Shown: positions 38,407 through 46,640, counted from the stretch's first letter. The stretch is 64,000 nucleotides of DNA from Henriciella sp. (GCA_021776655.1 JAJFFK010000007.1:1-64000); one strand, 5' to 3'. Notes: a model not told the origin generated them from the sequence alone. Program-made: numbers and translations.

Positions 38407-38457
38407 CCGGGCCCCCTGCAAATGCCCGGATATGAAGCTCGCTTCTGTTTTCCGTCG
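38407..38457 (+). other. phoH leader hairpins
   Basis: Two small inverted repeats precede the terminator in the phoH leader: CCGGGC (38407-38412) with GCCCGG (38424-38429), and GAAGC-TC-GCTTC (38434-38445). An ATG at 38432 opens a frame that runs through the leader in frame with phoH (MKLASVFRRRCATWPSGFF), so it could serve as a leader peptide or an N-terminal extension. No riboswitch class is recognised. Confidence 0.4.
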
Positions 38458-38488
38458 CCGCTGCGCCACTTGGCCCAGCGGTTTTTTT
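38458..38488 (+). terminator. Intrinsic terminator within the phoH leader (possible attenuator)
   Basis: CCGCTG pairs with CAGCGG around an inner GCC-ACTT-GGC stem, directly followed by seven T (38482-38488). It ends 21 bases before the phoH start on the coding strand. Since the preceding gene is divergent, the terminator cannot belong to an upstream coding gene. It must either attenuate phoH or end a small RNA of roughly 100-150 bases. Confidence 0.75.
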
Positions 38489-38509
38489 ATACCCAAAAAG
38501 GAGATCATT

Positions 38510-39316
38510 ATGGGTAAACGCGCTGCAACAAAACGCCAAAAAGCCAATGCTGCATTTGAAGGATCGAAATTTTTCGACAAAAAGGGCCAAGGTCCGCGCG
38601 AAACCAAGCTCTACGCCATCTCAGGCGGCGGGTGGCACCCTGACGATGCTGACAGGCCGAAACACGTGCCCGCTCATGGTGAACGCCCGCAACGCTATCA
38701 AAAAACCATCAAGCCGAGATCAGAAAATCAAGCCCGCCTAATGGATGCGCTGGAGAGCAAATCCCTGGTCTGCGCCCTCGGTCCGGCCGGGACCGGGAAA
38801 ACCTATTTAGCCGTCTGCAAAGCGGTTGAGGCGCTGCAAAAAGGCAAAGTCGCGCGCATCATCCTGGCCCGCCCGGCGGTTGAAGCTGGCGAGCAGATCG
38901 GCTTCCTGCCCGGCGGAATGGAAGATAAAATGGCGCCGTATCTGCGCCCGCTTTATGACGCCCTGTCGGATCGGCTCAGCCCGGCGCAGCTCAAACATAT
39001 GTTGGCCGAAGGCGTGATCGAGATTGCCCCAATTGGTTTCATGCGTGGGCGCACGCTCAACAATGCCTTCGTGGTTATCGACGAGGCGCAGAATTGCACC
39101 TATACGCAGCTGAAAATGTTGCTGACCCGGCTCGGCTGGAATTCCACAATGGTGGTAACCGGCGACCCGGCACAAACCGATTTGCTGCCCGAAATGTCAG
39201 GGCTTGGCAAAGCGGCGGACCGGTTAGAGCAGCTCAACGACACAGCCGTCGTGCGTCTCGAAGGCCAAGACATCGTGCGCCACCCCCTCGTCGCAGAGAT
39301 GTTGGACGTGTTATAA
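38510..39316 (+). CDS. PhoH family ATPase
   Basis: A 268-residue PhoH-type P-loop ATPase. A basic N-terminal segment (about 1-75, GKRAATKRQKANAAF) precedes Walker A GPAGTGKT (residues 91-98). IILARPAVEAGEQIGFLPGG, RGRTLNNAFVVIDEAQN (Walker B) and MVVTGDPAQTDLL follow in canonical order. PhoH proteins are linked to RNA metabolism; despite the name, no Pho box is visible here. The ATG at 38510 has GGAG nine bases upstream and is preferred to the ATG at 38432, which would translate through the terminator hairpin. No ybeY or corC gene follows. Confidence 0.93.
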   Translation: MGKRAATKRQKANAAFEGSKFFDKKGQGPRETKLYAISGGGWHPDDADRPKHVPAHGERPQRYQKTIKPRSENQARLMDALESKSLVCALGPAGTGKTYLAVCKAVEALQKGKVARIILARPAVEAGEQIGFLPGGMEDKMAPYLRPLYDALSDRLSPAQLKHMLAEGVIEIAPIGFMRGRTLNNAFVVIDEAQNCTYTQLKMLLTRLGWNSTMVVTGDPAQTDLLPEMSGLGKAADRLEQLNDTAVVRLEGQDIVRHPLVAEMLDVL

Positions 39317-39694
39317 GATTGCGCCCGGTGCGCTCTTGCTCAGCCCCGCGCTAAGGTGCTTGCGCACCACGCGGAGCGAAACGGGTTCCGGTCTGGCTTC
39401 GCCAGCCCATGAACCAGGCTCAGGGCTGTTCTGTATTCGGGATGTTCTGCCTCTGGGCTACATTCCCCTGTCATCCCGGAAAGCTTGTCAAAGCTTATCC
39501 GGGACCCAGTGCTAAGCGTCCCTGGGTCCCGGATATTTGCGAGCGCAAATTCCGAGATGACAAGTTGAGAGTACCGTCTTGAACCCAGACATTCCGAATA
39601 CAAACAGCCTTGAGCCCGGTTCATGCGCGCAGCGCGGAACCTGCTTCGCCTCGCGTGACGCAAAGCGTCTTGGCGCGAGGCAAAATAAAGCGCC
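39317..39694. other. Repeat-filled gap between convergent phoH and DUF3126 genes
   Basis: No gene in these 378 bases; nearly all is the second composite palindromic element (39343-39685). Confidence 0.8.
39343..39685. repeat. Composite palindromic repeat, copy 2
   Basis: The outer arm at 39343-39430 contains CCATGAACCAGGCTCAGGGC, and the inverted arm at 39602-39685 ends GCGCGAGGCAAAA, identical to the end of copy 1. The inner palindrome at 39469-39562 begins TGTCATCCCGG and ends in GATGACA. A further inverted pair TGTATTCGG (39432-39440) and CCGAATACA (39594-39602) joins the arms to the centre. The order arm, inner palindrome, inverted arm is the same as in copy 1, but the inner loop sequence differs. 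Confidence 0.85.
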
Positions 39695-39904
39695 CTAGCC
39701 TTCCAGATCCTCGGCAAGCACGGTCATATTGACCGAATAGGACACTTCGCCTTCATCAGTATCTTTATATACAACCGCCACGAATTCAGTGCCGAGATAG
39801 ACCTCAACCGAATCGTCGGTTTCCTTGCGCGTTACCAGTTTCAGGTCCGGGTTCAGTTTCTCTTTCAGATACGCCTCAACGCGCTGCACTTCTTCGCGGT
39901 CCAT
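39695..39904 (-). CDS. DUF3126 family protein
   Basis: A 69-residue protein of a family largely confined to alphaproteobacteria. The core DDSVEVYLGTEFVAVVYKD followed by DEGEVSYSVNMTVLAEDL matches the family pattern. Acidic, cytoplasmic, function unknown. The frame ends at the usual family length. Confidence 0.88.
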   Translation of the reverse strand: MDREEVQRVEAYLKEKLNPDLKLVTRKETDDSVEVYLGTEFVAVVYKDTDEGEVSYSVNMTVLAEDLEG

Positions 39905-39982
39905 CGCTTAACTCCTTCAACCGGTTTGTGCCCGGCATACTCATATGCGCCCGCAAAGTGAACCATCATAGTCGCAAATAAA

Positions 39983-40363
39983 TTAGTGTTCAGTATAATA
40001 GGTCTGCTGACCGTCGGTCTCGGCTGGCTTGGCCGCGCTAGAATCGGCCTTTGGATTGACCATCCGCCACAATGCGCCGCTGCCAAAGAAGATCAGTTCG
40101 ACCACGATCCGGGCGATGAGCGTGGTGACGATACCAAAGATCGTCGCCTCATTGATAAACACCCGCGTCACCGCTACGCCTTGCTCGCCAAAGTCAGGGT
40201 TTCGGATCACGTCGAGATTGGCAATCCAATTGGAAAAATTGTTAACCGCATTATAGGCACCCGGAAAGAAAAGAATGCCAACCATGATCAGGACCAAGAC
40301 CATGAAGAAGGTCGCGATGATCTTTGCTGACGCATTCGAGAGCGCCCTTGCCAGTAGCCACAT
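39983..40363 (-). CDS. Small membrane protein, unrecognised
   Basis: A 126-residue protein with two clear membrane helices, about 12-36 (IIATFFMVLVLIMVGILFF) and about 72-97 (FGIVTTLIARIVVELIFFG). Between them is a polar segment (NAVNNFSNWIANLDVIRNPD) and at the end a hydrophilic tail. The start at 40363 has AAGGGGA upstream; the longer frame adds twelve non-family residues. I do not recognise the family. It sits between DUF3126 and a crotonase gene, all on the minus strand. Confidence 0.8.
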   Translation of the reverse strand: MWLLARALSNASAKIIATFFMVLVLIMVGILFFPGAYNAVNNFSNWIANLDVIRNPDFGEQGVAVTRVFINEATIFGIVTTLIARIVVELIFFGSGALWRMVNPKADSSAAKPAETDGQQTYYTEH

Positions 40364-40442
40364 GTCAATTCCCCTTCGTTTCGATGGGCAGGCATACAAG
40401 CTCTACCGCCAACGGTAAATACGGCAGCTCAGCCGTCCGCGC

Positions 40443-41222
40443 TTAATCGCCACTCCAATTGGGTTTGCGCTTCTGGGCAAACGCCATCGGGCCTTCAATG
40501 AAGTCCGGGCTTTTCAACATGTTGGTGACGCCCTCATAGCGCGTGCTGAACGCGTCCTCGAAATTGGCTATATCGAGGCCTTTCATCACCACGTCTTTGG
40601 AACAACGGATCGAGGCCGGGCTACATTCGGCAATCAGGCCGGCCCATTTCATTGCCGCGTCCATCAGGTCCGCTTGCGGCACGACTTCATTGACGAAACC
40701 GAGCTCTTTGCCCTCTTGCGCAAACACGTGGCGGCCAGTCAGGATCATGCTCATCGCGCGTTTCAGACCGATCTGGCGAGGCAATCGGTGCAGGCCACCC
40801 GCAAGCGCGGCGAGCCCAACCTTTGGTTCCGGCAGGGCAAACCGCGCCGTGTCAGCGGCGATGATCAGGTCGCAGGCCAGCGCAATTTCAAAGCCGCCGC
40901 CCATCGCGACACCGTTAACCGCCGCAATCACAGGCTTGTTCAGGTCATAACGATTGGTCAAGCCACCAAAGCCGGACGGCACGGGAAACATTTCGCCGCC
41001 TTCCGCCTGATAGCGCAAATCATTGCCAGCGCAGAAAGCGCGGTCGCCAGCACCGGTAATAATCGCAACCCAGAGATCCTTGTCAGCGGCAAATTCGTCG
41101 AACACATCGCCGAGCTGCTGATTGGCTGGCGGGTGCACCGCATTCATTTTTTCCGGGCGGTTTATCTCAACGATCAGAACATGTCCGTCCGTTCTGGTAT
41201 TCACAAACTCTCTGTCGGCCAT
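40443..41222 (-). CDS. Enoyl-CoA hydratase/isomerase (crotonase) family, CaiD-like
   Basis: A 259-residue crotonase. The oxyanion-hole segments are GAGDRAFCAGNDLRYQ and NGVAMGGGFEIALACDLIIA. The block FALPEPKVGLAALAGGLHRL retains the glutamate expected for water activation, unlike the crotonase at 28126. The NDL and ALPEPKVGL pattern resembles crotonobetainyl-CoA hydratases and related enzymes, but no carnitine genes are near. The start at 41222 has AAGGGAG eight bases upstream, so a 39-residue longer frame is rejected. Confidence 0.92.
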   Translation of the reverse strand: MADREFVNTRTDGHVLIVEINRPEKMNAVHPPANQQLGDVFDEFAADKDLWVAIITGAGDRAFCAGNDLRYQAEGGEMFPVPSGFGGLTNRYDLNKPVIAAVNGVAMGGGFEIALACDLIIAADTARFALPEPKVGLAALAGGLHRLPRQIGLKRAMSMILTGRHVFAQEGKELGFVNEVVPQADLMDAAMKWAGLIAECSPASIRCSKDVVMKGLDIANFEDAFSTRYEGVTNMLKSPDFIEGPMAFAQKRKPNWSGD

Positions 41223-41296
41223 CTTCAAGCTCCCTTTGGATGTGTTTTTTGCTAGGCTATGGGCAATCAGTAGCGAATCAAGGATGACGTGGCGAC

Positions 41297-41827
41297 ATGA
41301 CAAATCAAGACGTCCTCGATTTATCCGAAATTGATCCACCGATCTGGCAGATCATGGTCAAGCAAGTGGTCTATGGTCCCTACACTCTGGGCCAGATGCG
41401 CAGCTTTGTTCTGGAAAACAGACTGACGCTCAAATCCAGTACCGCAGAAGGCGATGGCGCGGCGTTCCTGCCCGCTGGCGAGCAGCCTCGGCTGTCCGCG
41501 ATCTTTCAGGAACACTTGGCCAGCCAGCCGGTTGAGCAAACCGGGCCTGCCGCCAATCATCTGATCGTCGCCGGGACACGCGGCGACAATCGCAGTCAGG
41601 TTATCGCTGTTCTCAACCGCCTTGGCCGTTTCGCAGAGATCATGCCGGGCACTTATCTACTCAACACCACAACTCGCACCGCTGACCTAAGGCAGCAATT
41701 GGAAGTGGCGTGCGCCGACGATGCGAAAGTGGTGATCGTCAACGCCGATACTGGCCGTCTGGCCTGGCTCGGCCTTGGCTCAGAAACAGACACTCACATC
41801 CGGACAATCTGGACGCCGAAAGCCTAG
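41297..41827 (+). CDS. GYF_2-like domain protein with a Cas2/SinR-like C-terminal half
   Basis: A 176-residue protein. Residues about 16-70 look like a GYF_2/DUF4339 domain (WQIMVKQVVYGPYTLGQMRS). Residues about 86-160 follow the pattern of the small ferredoxin-like Cas2/SinR/VapD group: an opening strand HLIVAGTRGD, a helix SQVIAVLNRLGRFAEIM, a strand GTYLLNTTT, a helix RTADLRQQLEVACADDAKVV, then VIVNADTGRLAWLGL. This resemblance is my own pattern reading, not a database result. The catalytic Asp of Cas2 nucleases is not obvious. It diverges from a crotonase, and its stop overlaps the convergent GMC gene (CTAG). No other CRISPR component is present. Confidence 0.72.
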   Translation: MTNQDVLDLSEIDPPIWQIMVKQVVYGPYTLGQMRSFVLENRLTLKSSTAEGDGAAFLPAGEQPRLSAIFQEHLASQPVEQTGPAANHLIVAGTRGDNRSQVIAVLNRLGRFAEIMPGTYLLNTTTRTADLRQQLEVACADDAKVVIVNADTGRLAWLGLGSETDTHIRTIWTPKA

Positions 41828-43464
41828 TCTGCCACTGCGACAGATTGCGGTTCCGGGGCGGCAATCCCACGGATCATGTCAGCAGCTTTTTCAGCAATCA
41901 TGATCGTCGGTGCGTTGGTGTTTCCGCCGACCAGGGTTGGCATCACCGAGGCATCAACAACCCGCAGCCGCTCAACCCCGCGAACCTGTAGCTCGCCATC
42001 AAGTGGCGCGTCATCATGGATACCCATATGGACGGTTCCAACCGGATGATAGATGGTCTCGCCCCGCGCGCGAATAAACGCATCAATCTCGTCATCTGTC
42101 CTGACACTTTCGCCTGGCAGGAACTCGTCGCCGCGTAGCGAGGACAGGGCATTCTGGCCGCAAATGTCGCGCACCATCTTAACCGCTTCACGCAGCACAC
42201 TGATATCTTCTTCAGCCGATAAATAGTTCGGATCGATCACCGGGTGATCGAACGGGTCGGAACTTGCCAAGCCGATCGTCCCCTTGCTTTGCGGGCGGAG
42301 CTGGCAGGCATGGACGGTGAAGCCATCACGCTTGATCTCGGTCTGGCCGTGATCAAGCATCATCGCATTGACCAGATGCAGCTGAATGTCCGGACAGGCC
42401 AGCCCCTCGCGGGTTTTCAGGAACGCGCCCGCTTGCAGGAAATTATCCGCACCGGGACCGGACTTGGACATCATATATTTTAGTCCAACCGCAAATTTCT
42501 TCAGGCCAGATTGTTGTGAATAGGCCGATAATGGCTTGGTCATTTCATGAATGATCGAGACATCGAGGTGGTCCTGCATATTCGCGCCAACCCCTGGCAG
42601 ATCGACAATACTGGTGATGCCAAGCTTGCGAATCTGGTCGGCTGGGCCGATCCCGGACAGCTGCAGAATTTGCGGTGACTGAACAGCGCCCGCGCACAAG
42701 ATGATCTCGGACTCAGCATAAATTGCCTCGGCGGTCGCGCCGCGCTTGGCGACGGTCTCGACGCCCCGCGCGCGCCCGCCGCGAAAGATGACCCTGGACA
42801 CCAGCGCGGTTGAGACCACCGTCAGGTTCTTACGCTTCAGTGCGGGACGCAAATACGCAAAAGACGAACTCCAGCGCTCACCATTGTGAATGTTGCGTTG
42901 ATAGGGGCCAAAGCCCTCTTGCTGTGCACCATTAAAGTCCTTGGTCACAGGATAGCCTGCGTCGACACCGGCTTGAACAAAAGCGTCATACACAGGTGAG
43001 CTCATTGGACTTTCGCTGATCTTGAGCGGCCCATCCGCCCCGTGAAACGCGTCTTCACAGCCCTCAAGCCCTTCGGAGCGGCGGAAGTAGGGCAGGACGT
43101 CCTCATAGCCCCATCCGCGCAGACCGCTTTGGCGCCATTGATCGTAATCACTGGCATGGCCGCGAATATAGATCATACCATTGATCGAGGATGAGCCACC
43201 CCATCCGCGCCCACGCGGCCAGAACAGTTTGCGGTCATTCATATGCTTTTGAGGTGCCGTCCAGAAGCCCCAGTTTTGTGGGTTTTCCTCTGGCAACAGG
43301 TTGGCCAAACCCGCTGGCATCCGAACCATTAGAGACGTGTCCTTCTTGCCGGCCTCAATCAGGCAAACCCGAACGGCGGGATCTTCGCTGAGGCGGTTGG
43401 CGAGCACGCAACCGGCACTGCCCGCACCAACGATGATATAGTCGAAATTCTTCGTCTGGCTCAT
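41824..43464 (-). CDS. GMC family FAD oxidoreductase (choline dehydrogenase-like)
   Basis: A 546-residue flavoenzyme oxidising an alcohol substrate. The FAD motif FDYIIVGAGSAGCVLANRL is at the N-terminus. GMC signature 1 is around RGRGWGGSSSINGMIYIRG, and signature 2 is GAVQSPQILQLSGIGP. The catalytic His lies in YHPVGTVHMG and the C-terminal Asn in VGGNTNAPTIMIAEKAAD. It resembles BetA and PEG/alcohol dehydrogenases; no betB, betI or transporter is nearby, so choline is not assured. The promoter gap shared with the PilZ gene contains the palindrome TTGATTAATCAA. Confidence 0.93.
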   Translation of the reverse strand: MSQTKNFDYIIVGAGSAGCVLANRLSEDPAVRVCLIEAGKKDTSLMVRMPAGLANLLPEENPQNWGFWTAPQKHMNDRKLFWPRGRGWGGSSSINGMIYIRGHASDYDQWRQSGLRGWGYEDVLPYFRRSEGLEGCEDAFHGADGPLKISESPMSSPVYDAFVQAGVDAGYPVTKDFNGAQQEGFGPYQRNIHNGERWSSSFAYLRPALKRKNLTVVSTALVSRVIFRGGRARGVETVAKRGATAEAIYAESEIILCAGAVQSPQILQLSGIGPADQIRKLGITSIVDLPGVGANMQDHLDVSIIHEMTKPLSAYSQQSGLKKFAVGLKYMMSKSGPGADNFLQAGAFLKTREGLACPDIQLHLVNAMMLDHGQTEIKRDGFTVHACQLRPQSKGTIGLASSDPFDHPVIDPNYLSAEEDISVLREAVKMVRDICGQNALSSLRGDEFLPGESVRTDDEIDAFIRARGETIYHPVGTVHMGIHDDAPLDGELQVRGVERLRVVDASVMPTLVGGNTNAPTIMIAEKAADMIRGIAAPEPQSVAVAD

Positions 43465-43483
43465 GCTTCCTCCGCACCCCGAT

Positions 43484-43495
43484 TTGATTAATCAA
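43484..43495. promoter_or_regulatory. 12-base palindrome between GMC oxidoreductase and PilZ genes
   Basis: TTGATTAATCAA is a perfect palindrome 20 bases upstream of the GMC start. Its half-sites resemble those bound by TetR-type repressors such as BetI. No cognate regulator gene is adjacent. Confidence 0.35.
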
Positions 43496-43600
43496 TTGTG
43501 ACAGCTTTCGCTTGTCTATCAACCATTTGTGAACCCCAGAGTGTTAATTTCTACCCCTAGTGGCCAGGGGCGGCACGCTTGGCGTGTGCAGGAGAGACAA

Positions 43601-44197
43601 ATGAGTGCTGCATTGCAGACAACCCAATCAGCGAATAAAGCATCCCGAACCAAGCCGGATCGCCGCCGCCATCACCGCGTTGACTTGCGCCTGGGTGGGC
43701 GGTTTTTGCACGACGAAGCCGACCACAGCCTGTTGACCCTGAATGTGTCTTGCGGCGGGGCGCAGGTTCGCTCGAAAGTCTGCCCGCCGGAAGGTCAGTC
43801 GGTGATTTGCTATTTTGACGATCTTGGCCGCGTAACAGCGCGGGTTATACGCCACATTACCGACGGATTTGCGGTGGTTTTTGAAGCCAGCGCGCATAAG
43901 CGTGACAAGCTGGCCGATCGCTTGGTCTGGCTGATGAACCACAAGAAATTCGATCTAAAAGACGAGCGCTCTGCCCCTCGTAAAGCCGCCGGTGGGCCGG
44001 CGCTGATCACACTGGCCAGCGGCACCAAATTACAGTGCCGGGTGATTGACATTTCACTGACCGGCGCCGCCTTTGAATATCAAGGCCCGATCCCATTTGT
44101 TGGTGAAATTGTCCGTGCTGGAAAGCTCAAAGGCGAAGTCGTGCGTTCAATCACCAATGAGTTCGCGATCCGCTTTATGCACAAAACGAAGCCGTAA
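43601..44197 (+). CDS. Double PilZ-domain protein
   Basis: A 198-residue cytoplasmic protein with two PilZ-like domains. The first has the c-di-GMP binding pattern RRRHHR (21-26) and NVSCGGAQV (about 48-56). The second has RSAPRK and DISLTGAAFEY (about 150). Both RxxxR and D/NxSxxG parts are visible in each, so both could bind cyclic di-GMP. The ATG at 43601 has AGGAG six bases upstream; a longer frame with 24 extra residues is rejected. There is no output domain, so it would act by protein contact. Neighbours do not suggest a target. Confidence 0.9.
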   Translation: MSAALQTTQSANKASRTKPDRRRHHRVDLRLGGRFLHDEADHSLLTLNVSCGGAQVRSKVCPPEGQSVICYFDDLGRVTARVIRHITDGFAVVFEASAHKRDKLADRLVWLMNHKKFDLKDERSAPRKAAGGPALITLASGTKLQCRVIDISLTGAAFEYQGPIPFVGEIVRAGKLKGEVVRSITNEFAIRFMHKTKP

Positions 44198-44263
44198 CGT
44201 ATCTCAACTGCTACTTGATCCGGTCCATGATCAGGTCCATCTATCGTCCAAGAGGACCGCTAG

Positions 44264-45070
44264 ATGATCGATAATCCTGATATTGGTGCTCCGCCTCCGG
44301 TTTGGACGCGGATCAAGTTTGAAGCCCGCGCGGCAGCGGCCGATGAACCGACCATGGCGAGCTATATTGAAGCTGCCATTCTCAGCCATAATACGATGTG
44401 TCAGGCACTGGCGTTTCACATTGCCGAAAAGCTTGCAGGCCCGGATATGGGCGCGCAGCAAGTGCGCCAGATCATTGCAAAGGCCTATGACCACGAGCAC
44501 AGCCTGGTTGATGCCGCAGAAGCCGACATGCAAGCCACGCTGGAACGCGACCCCGCTTGCCGCGGCCTGTTGCAGCCTTTTCTGTTCTTCAAGGGCTTCC
44601 TCGCCCTGCAAACACATCGGGTTGCCAACCATCTCTGGAAACAGGGCCGCGAAACGCTGGCCTTCCATTTCCAGTCGCGGGCCAGTGAACTGTTCGCGGT
44701 GGATATCCACCCCGCAGCCACGATGGGGCGCGGGGTGATGCTTGATCACGCCACCAACATTACCATCGGTGAGACCGCTATGGTCGGGGATAATTGCTCG
44801 CTCTTGCACGGCGTCACGCTCGGTGGCACCGGCAAGGAAGTTGGCGACCGCCATCCCAAAATCGGGCGCGGCGTTCTGCTCTCGGTTGGCGCAAAAGTGC
44901 TCGGCAATATTACCGTAGGCGACGAGGCGAAAGTCGCGGCAGGGTCGGTTGTCCTGAGGGATGTACCGGCGCAGTGCACCGTTGCAGGTGTGCCAGCTAA
45001 ACAAGTTGGTGGAGCGTGCTGCGAACCGGCCCGGAACATGGATCAGGCAATCCCGGAAACTGAGAGTTAA
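44264..45070 (+). CDS. cysE: Serine O-acetyltransferase
   Basis: A 268-residue enzyme making O-acetylserine, the first step of cysteine synthesis. The helical N-terminal domain includes the family block LLQPFLFFKGFLALQTHRVA. The left-handed beta-helix carries the catalytic His/Asp in MLDHATNITIGETAM and the CoA-site segment LLHGVTLGGTGK, followed by DRHPKIGRGVLLSVGA. The C-terminal tail lacks the extended Ile-terminated peptide seen in E. coli CysE, so complex formation with CysK may differ. No cysK gene is adjacent. Confidence 0.95.
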   Translation: MIDNPDIGAPPPVWTRIKFEARAAAADEPTMASYIEAAILSHNTMCQALAFHIAEKLAGPDMGAQQVRQIIAKAYDHEHSLVDAAEADMQATLERDPACRGLLQPFLFFKGFLALQTHRVANHLWKQGRETLAFHFQSRASELFAVDIHPAATMGRGVMLDHATNITIGETAMVGDNCSLLHGVTLGGTGKEVGDRHPKIGRGVLLSVGAKVLGNITVGDEAKVAAGSVVLRDVPAQCTVAGVPAKQVGGACCEPARNMDQAIPETES

Positions 45071-45104
45071 TGTGTTTCCGGTTTCACCACACGCACCCCC
45101 GGTC

Positions 45105-45179
45105 GCAAGCGCGACCCGGCGCTAATGCGCCGCGCCCGTGCAGGCTCTTGCGTCAGCAAGAAATAGCCGTGAGCGAAAA
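45105..45179 (-). repeat. Dispersed repeat family 2, copy 2
   Basis: On the minus strand this reads TTTTCGCTCACGGCTA, then TTGCTGACGCAA, then GCGCCGGGTCGCGCTTGC, aligning with 31332-31394 in the opposite orientation. It carries about a dozen extra bases between the two conserved halves. It lies between the convergent cysE and HNH genes. Confidence 0.8.
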
Positions 45180-45214
45180 CAAACTGAACCTTTCCCGTCA
45201 AGAACAGATTAGCT

Positions 45215-45469
45215 CTAAGACAGCCCATTCCCCTTGATCTTGTTGCATCGGGCATGGGCGAGTTGCAGATTATCCGGCCTGTCGCGCCCGCCTTTTGCGC
45301 GTGGAACAATATGATCAAAAGTCGCGCGACCCTTCGCCCACAGGGTCGCGTGCGCCGCCTCAAAACGCGACCGAAACATCGATTTTTGACATAGCGCACA
45401 GAGACCGGACTGGGCATCCCATAGCGTGTTGAACAACGCCGTATCAGGCGTGACAAATGGCTGGCTCAT
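45215..45469 (-). CDS. Small HNH endonuclease-like protein
   Basis: An 84-residue protein that is essentially one HNH (zinc ribbon plus beta-beta-alpha metal) domain. The zinc cysteines are CALC near residue 24 and C...K in [10 protein letters not shown]. The catalytic part is [20 protein letters not shown], with the H of DHI and the N of DNL. Its ATG overlaps the folD stop (ATGA), so it is translated with folD. This small size is seen in orphan HNH proteins of unknown duty; no DNA-modification partner or phage gene is adjacent. Confidence 0.88.
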   Translation of the reverse strand: MSQPFVTPDTALFNTLWDAQSGLCALCQKSMFRSRFEAAHATLWAKGRATFDHIVPRAKGGRDRPDNLQLAHARCNKIKGNGLS

Positions 45470-46359
45470 GCATCCAGCTGATCAGGAATGGTCCAGCCGC
45501 GCCGGGCACAAGCGGCCAGAACCGTATTGCGCAGCAGGCAAGCAATCGTCATCGGGCCAACCCCGCCCGGCACCGGCGTGATTGATCCAGCCACTTGCGC
45601 GCAACTCTCATAATCGGCATCGCCAACCAGCCGTGTTTTGCCTTCGCCCTTTTCAGGCGCGTCAATCCGGTTGATCCCAACATCGATGACACAGGCGCCA
45701 GGCTTCAGCCAGTCACCCTTGACCATTTGCGCACGCCCGACTGCAGGCACGACTATATCTGCCCCTCTGCACACGCCCGGCAAGTCGGCGGTGCGCGAAT
45801 GGGCGATAGTGACAGTACAGTTCTGCGCCAAGAAGAGTAGCGCGGCAGGCTTACCAACCAGGATAGAGCGCCCGATCACCACAACATGCTTGCCAGACAG
45901 ATCATCGCCGAGCGCGCTTTTGGCGAGGATCACGCAACCGGTTGGCGTACACGGGTGCAGACCCGGCTTGCCGAGGACCAGACGCCCAGCGGAGGCTTCG
46001 GTCAGACCGTCAACATCCTTGGTCGGGTCAATCCGTTCAATCGCAGCCGCCTCGTTCAGGCCTTTCGGCAATGGCAATTGCAGCAAGATACCGTCGACAT
46101 TTTCGTCGCTGTTCAGATCGGCAATCAGGGTCTCAACCTGGGCCTGCGTCGCATCCGCGTCCAAGTGATGGTGCAGCGAGGCCATGCCGACCTCTTGGGT
46201 TAGCCGCACTTTGCTGCGGACATAGACCTGGCTGGCCGGGTCATCCCCAACGATGACGACAGCGAGTGCTGGTTGGCCGGGCAGGTGATCAACCGCTTGC
46301 TTGACCCGCTGGCGCACATCGGCAGCAACGTCTTTTCCAGAGATTTGTGTCGCTGTCAT
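45466..46359 (-). CDS. folD: Bifunctional methylenetetrahydrofolate dehydrogenase/cyclohydrolase
   Basis: A 297-residue enzyme interconverting 5,10-methylene-, methenyl- and 10-formyl-tetrahydrofolate. The catalytic Tyr/Lys pair is in [15 protein letters not shown]. The other signatures, [41 protein letters not shown] and [15 protein letters not shown], are intact, with the NADP site at [17 protein letters not shown] start at 46359, where the ATG overlaps the DUF167 stop; four upstream codons would lie within that gene. Third gene in the coupled yggT-DUF167-folD-HNH operon. Confidence 0.95.
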   Translation of the reverse strand: MTATQISGKDVAADVRQRVKQAVDHLPGQPALAVVIVGDDPASQVYVRSKVRLTQEVGMASLHHHLDADATQAQVETLIADLNSDENVDGILLQLPLPKGLNEAAAIERIDPTKDVDGLTEASAGRLVLGKPGLHPCTPTGCVILAKSALGDDLSGKHVVVIGRSILVGKPAALLFLAQNCTVTIAHSRTADLPGVCRGADIVVPAVGRAQMVKGDWLKPGACVIDVGINRIDAPEKGEGKTRLVGDADYESCAQVAGSITPVPGGVGPMTIACLLRNTVLAACARRGWTIPDQLDA

Positions 46360-46640
46360 CGGCTCATCCATTCATTGATCAGGCGCGCTGCATGACTGTC
46401 ATCAGCGCAAACAATGTCGACGCCCTTAAGCCGCGCCGTCTGGCCCGTCACCACCTGTAGCGAAGATTTTGGCAGTCGCAGCGCCTTGGCCAGTGTCTTG
46501 ATCACCGCTTTGTTGGCTTTGCCATCCTCTGGCACGGCGCGAACCCGAACTTTCAGAAAGGTCCGGCCCGCCGCATCCTCGCCAAGCCCCTCAACCCGGT
46601 CCACCGAAGCATTTGGCGAAACCCGAACCTTCAAATGCAT
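46356..46640 (-). CDS. DUF167 family protein (YggU-like)
   Basis: A 94-residue protein of the widespread YggU family (alpha/beta fold, function unknown). The core [20 protein letters not shown] then [20 protein letters not shown] is diagnostic. The start at 46640 overlaps the yggT stop (TGATG), so the longer frame is rejected. The yggT-yggU pairing is conserved in many proteobacteria. Confidence 0.92.
   Translation of the reverse strand: MHLKVRVSPNASVDRVEGLGEDAAGRTFLKVRVRAVPEDGKANKAVIKTLAKALRLPKSSLQVVTGQTARLKGVDIVCADDSHAARLINEWMSR

Noticed and set aside
38432-38509. ATG at 38432 as the phoH start
   Set aside because: It would translate through a terminator hairpin, and the ATG at 38510 has a good GGAG; kept only as a possible leader peptide.
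39340-39717. 125-codon minus-strand frame
   Set aside because: Lies in the second composite repeat; its protein is simply translated repeat.
41297-41827. CRISPR-Cas locus suggested by the Cas2-like segment
   Set aside because: No repeat-spacer array and no cas1, effector or other cas gene anywhere in the window.
45215-45469. Restriction-modification or defence island around the HNH gene
   Set aside because: Neighbours are housekeeping genes (folD, DUF167, yggT, cysE) with no methylase, helicase or phage gene.
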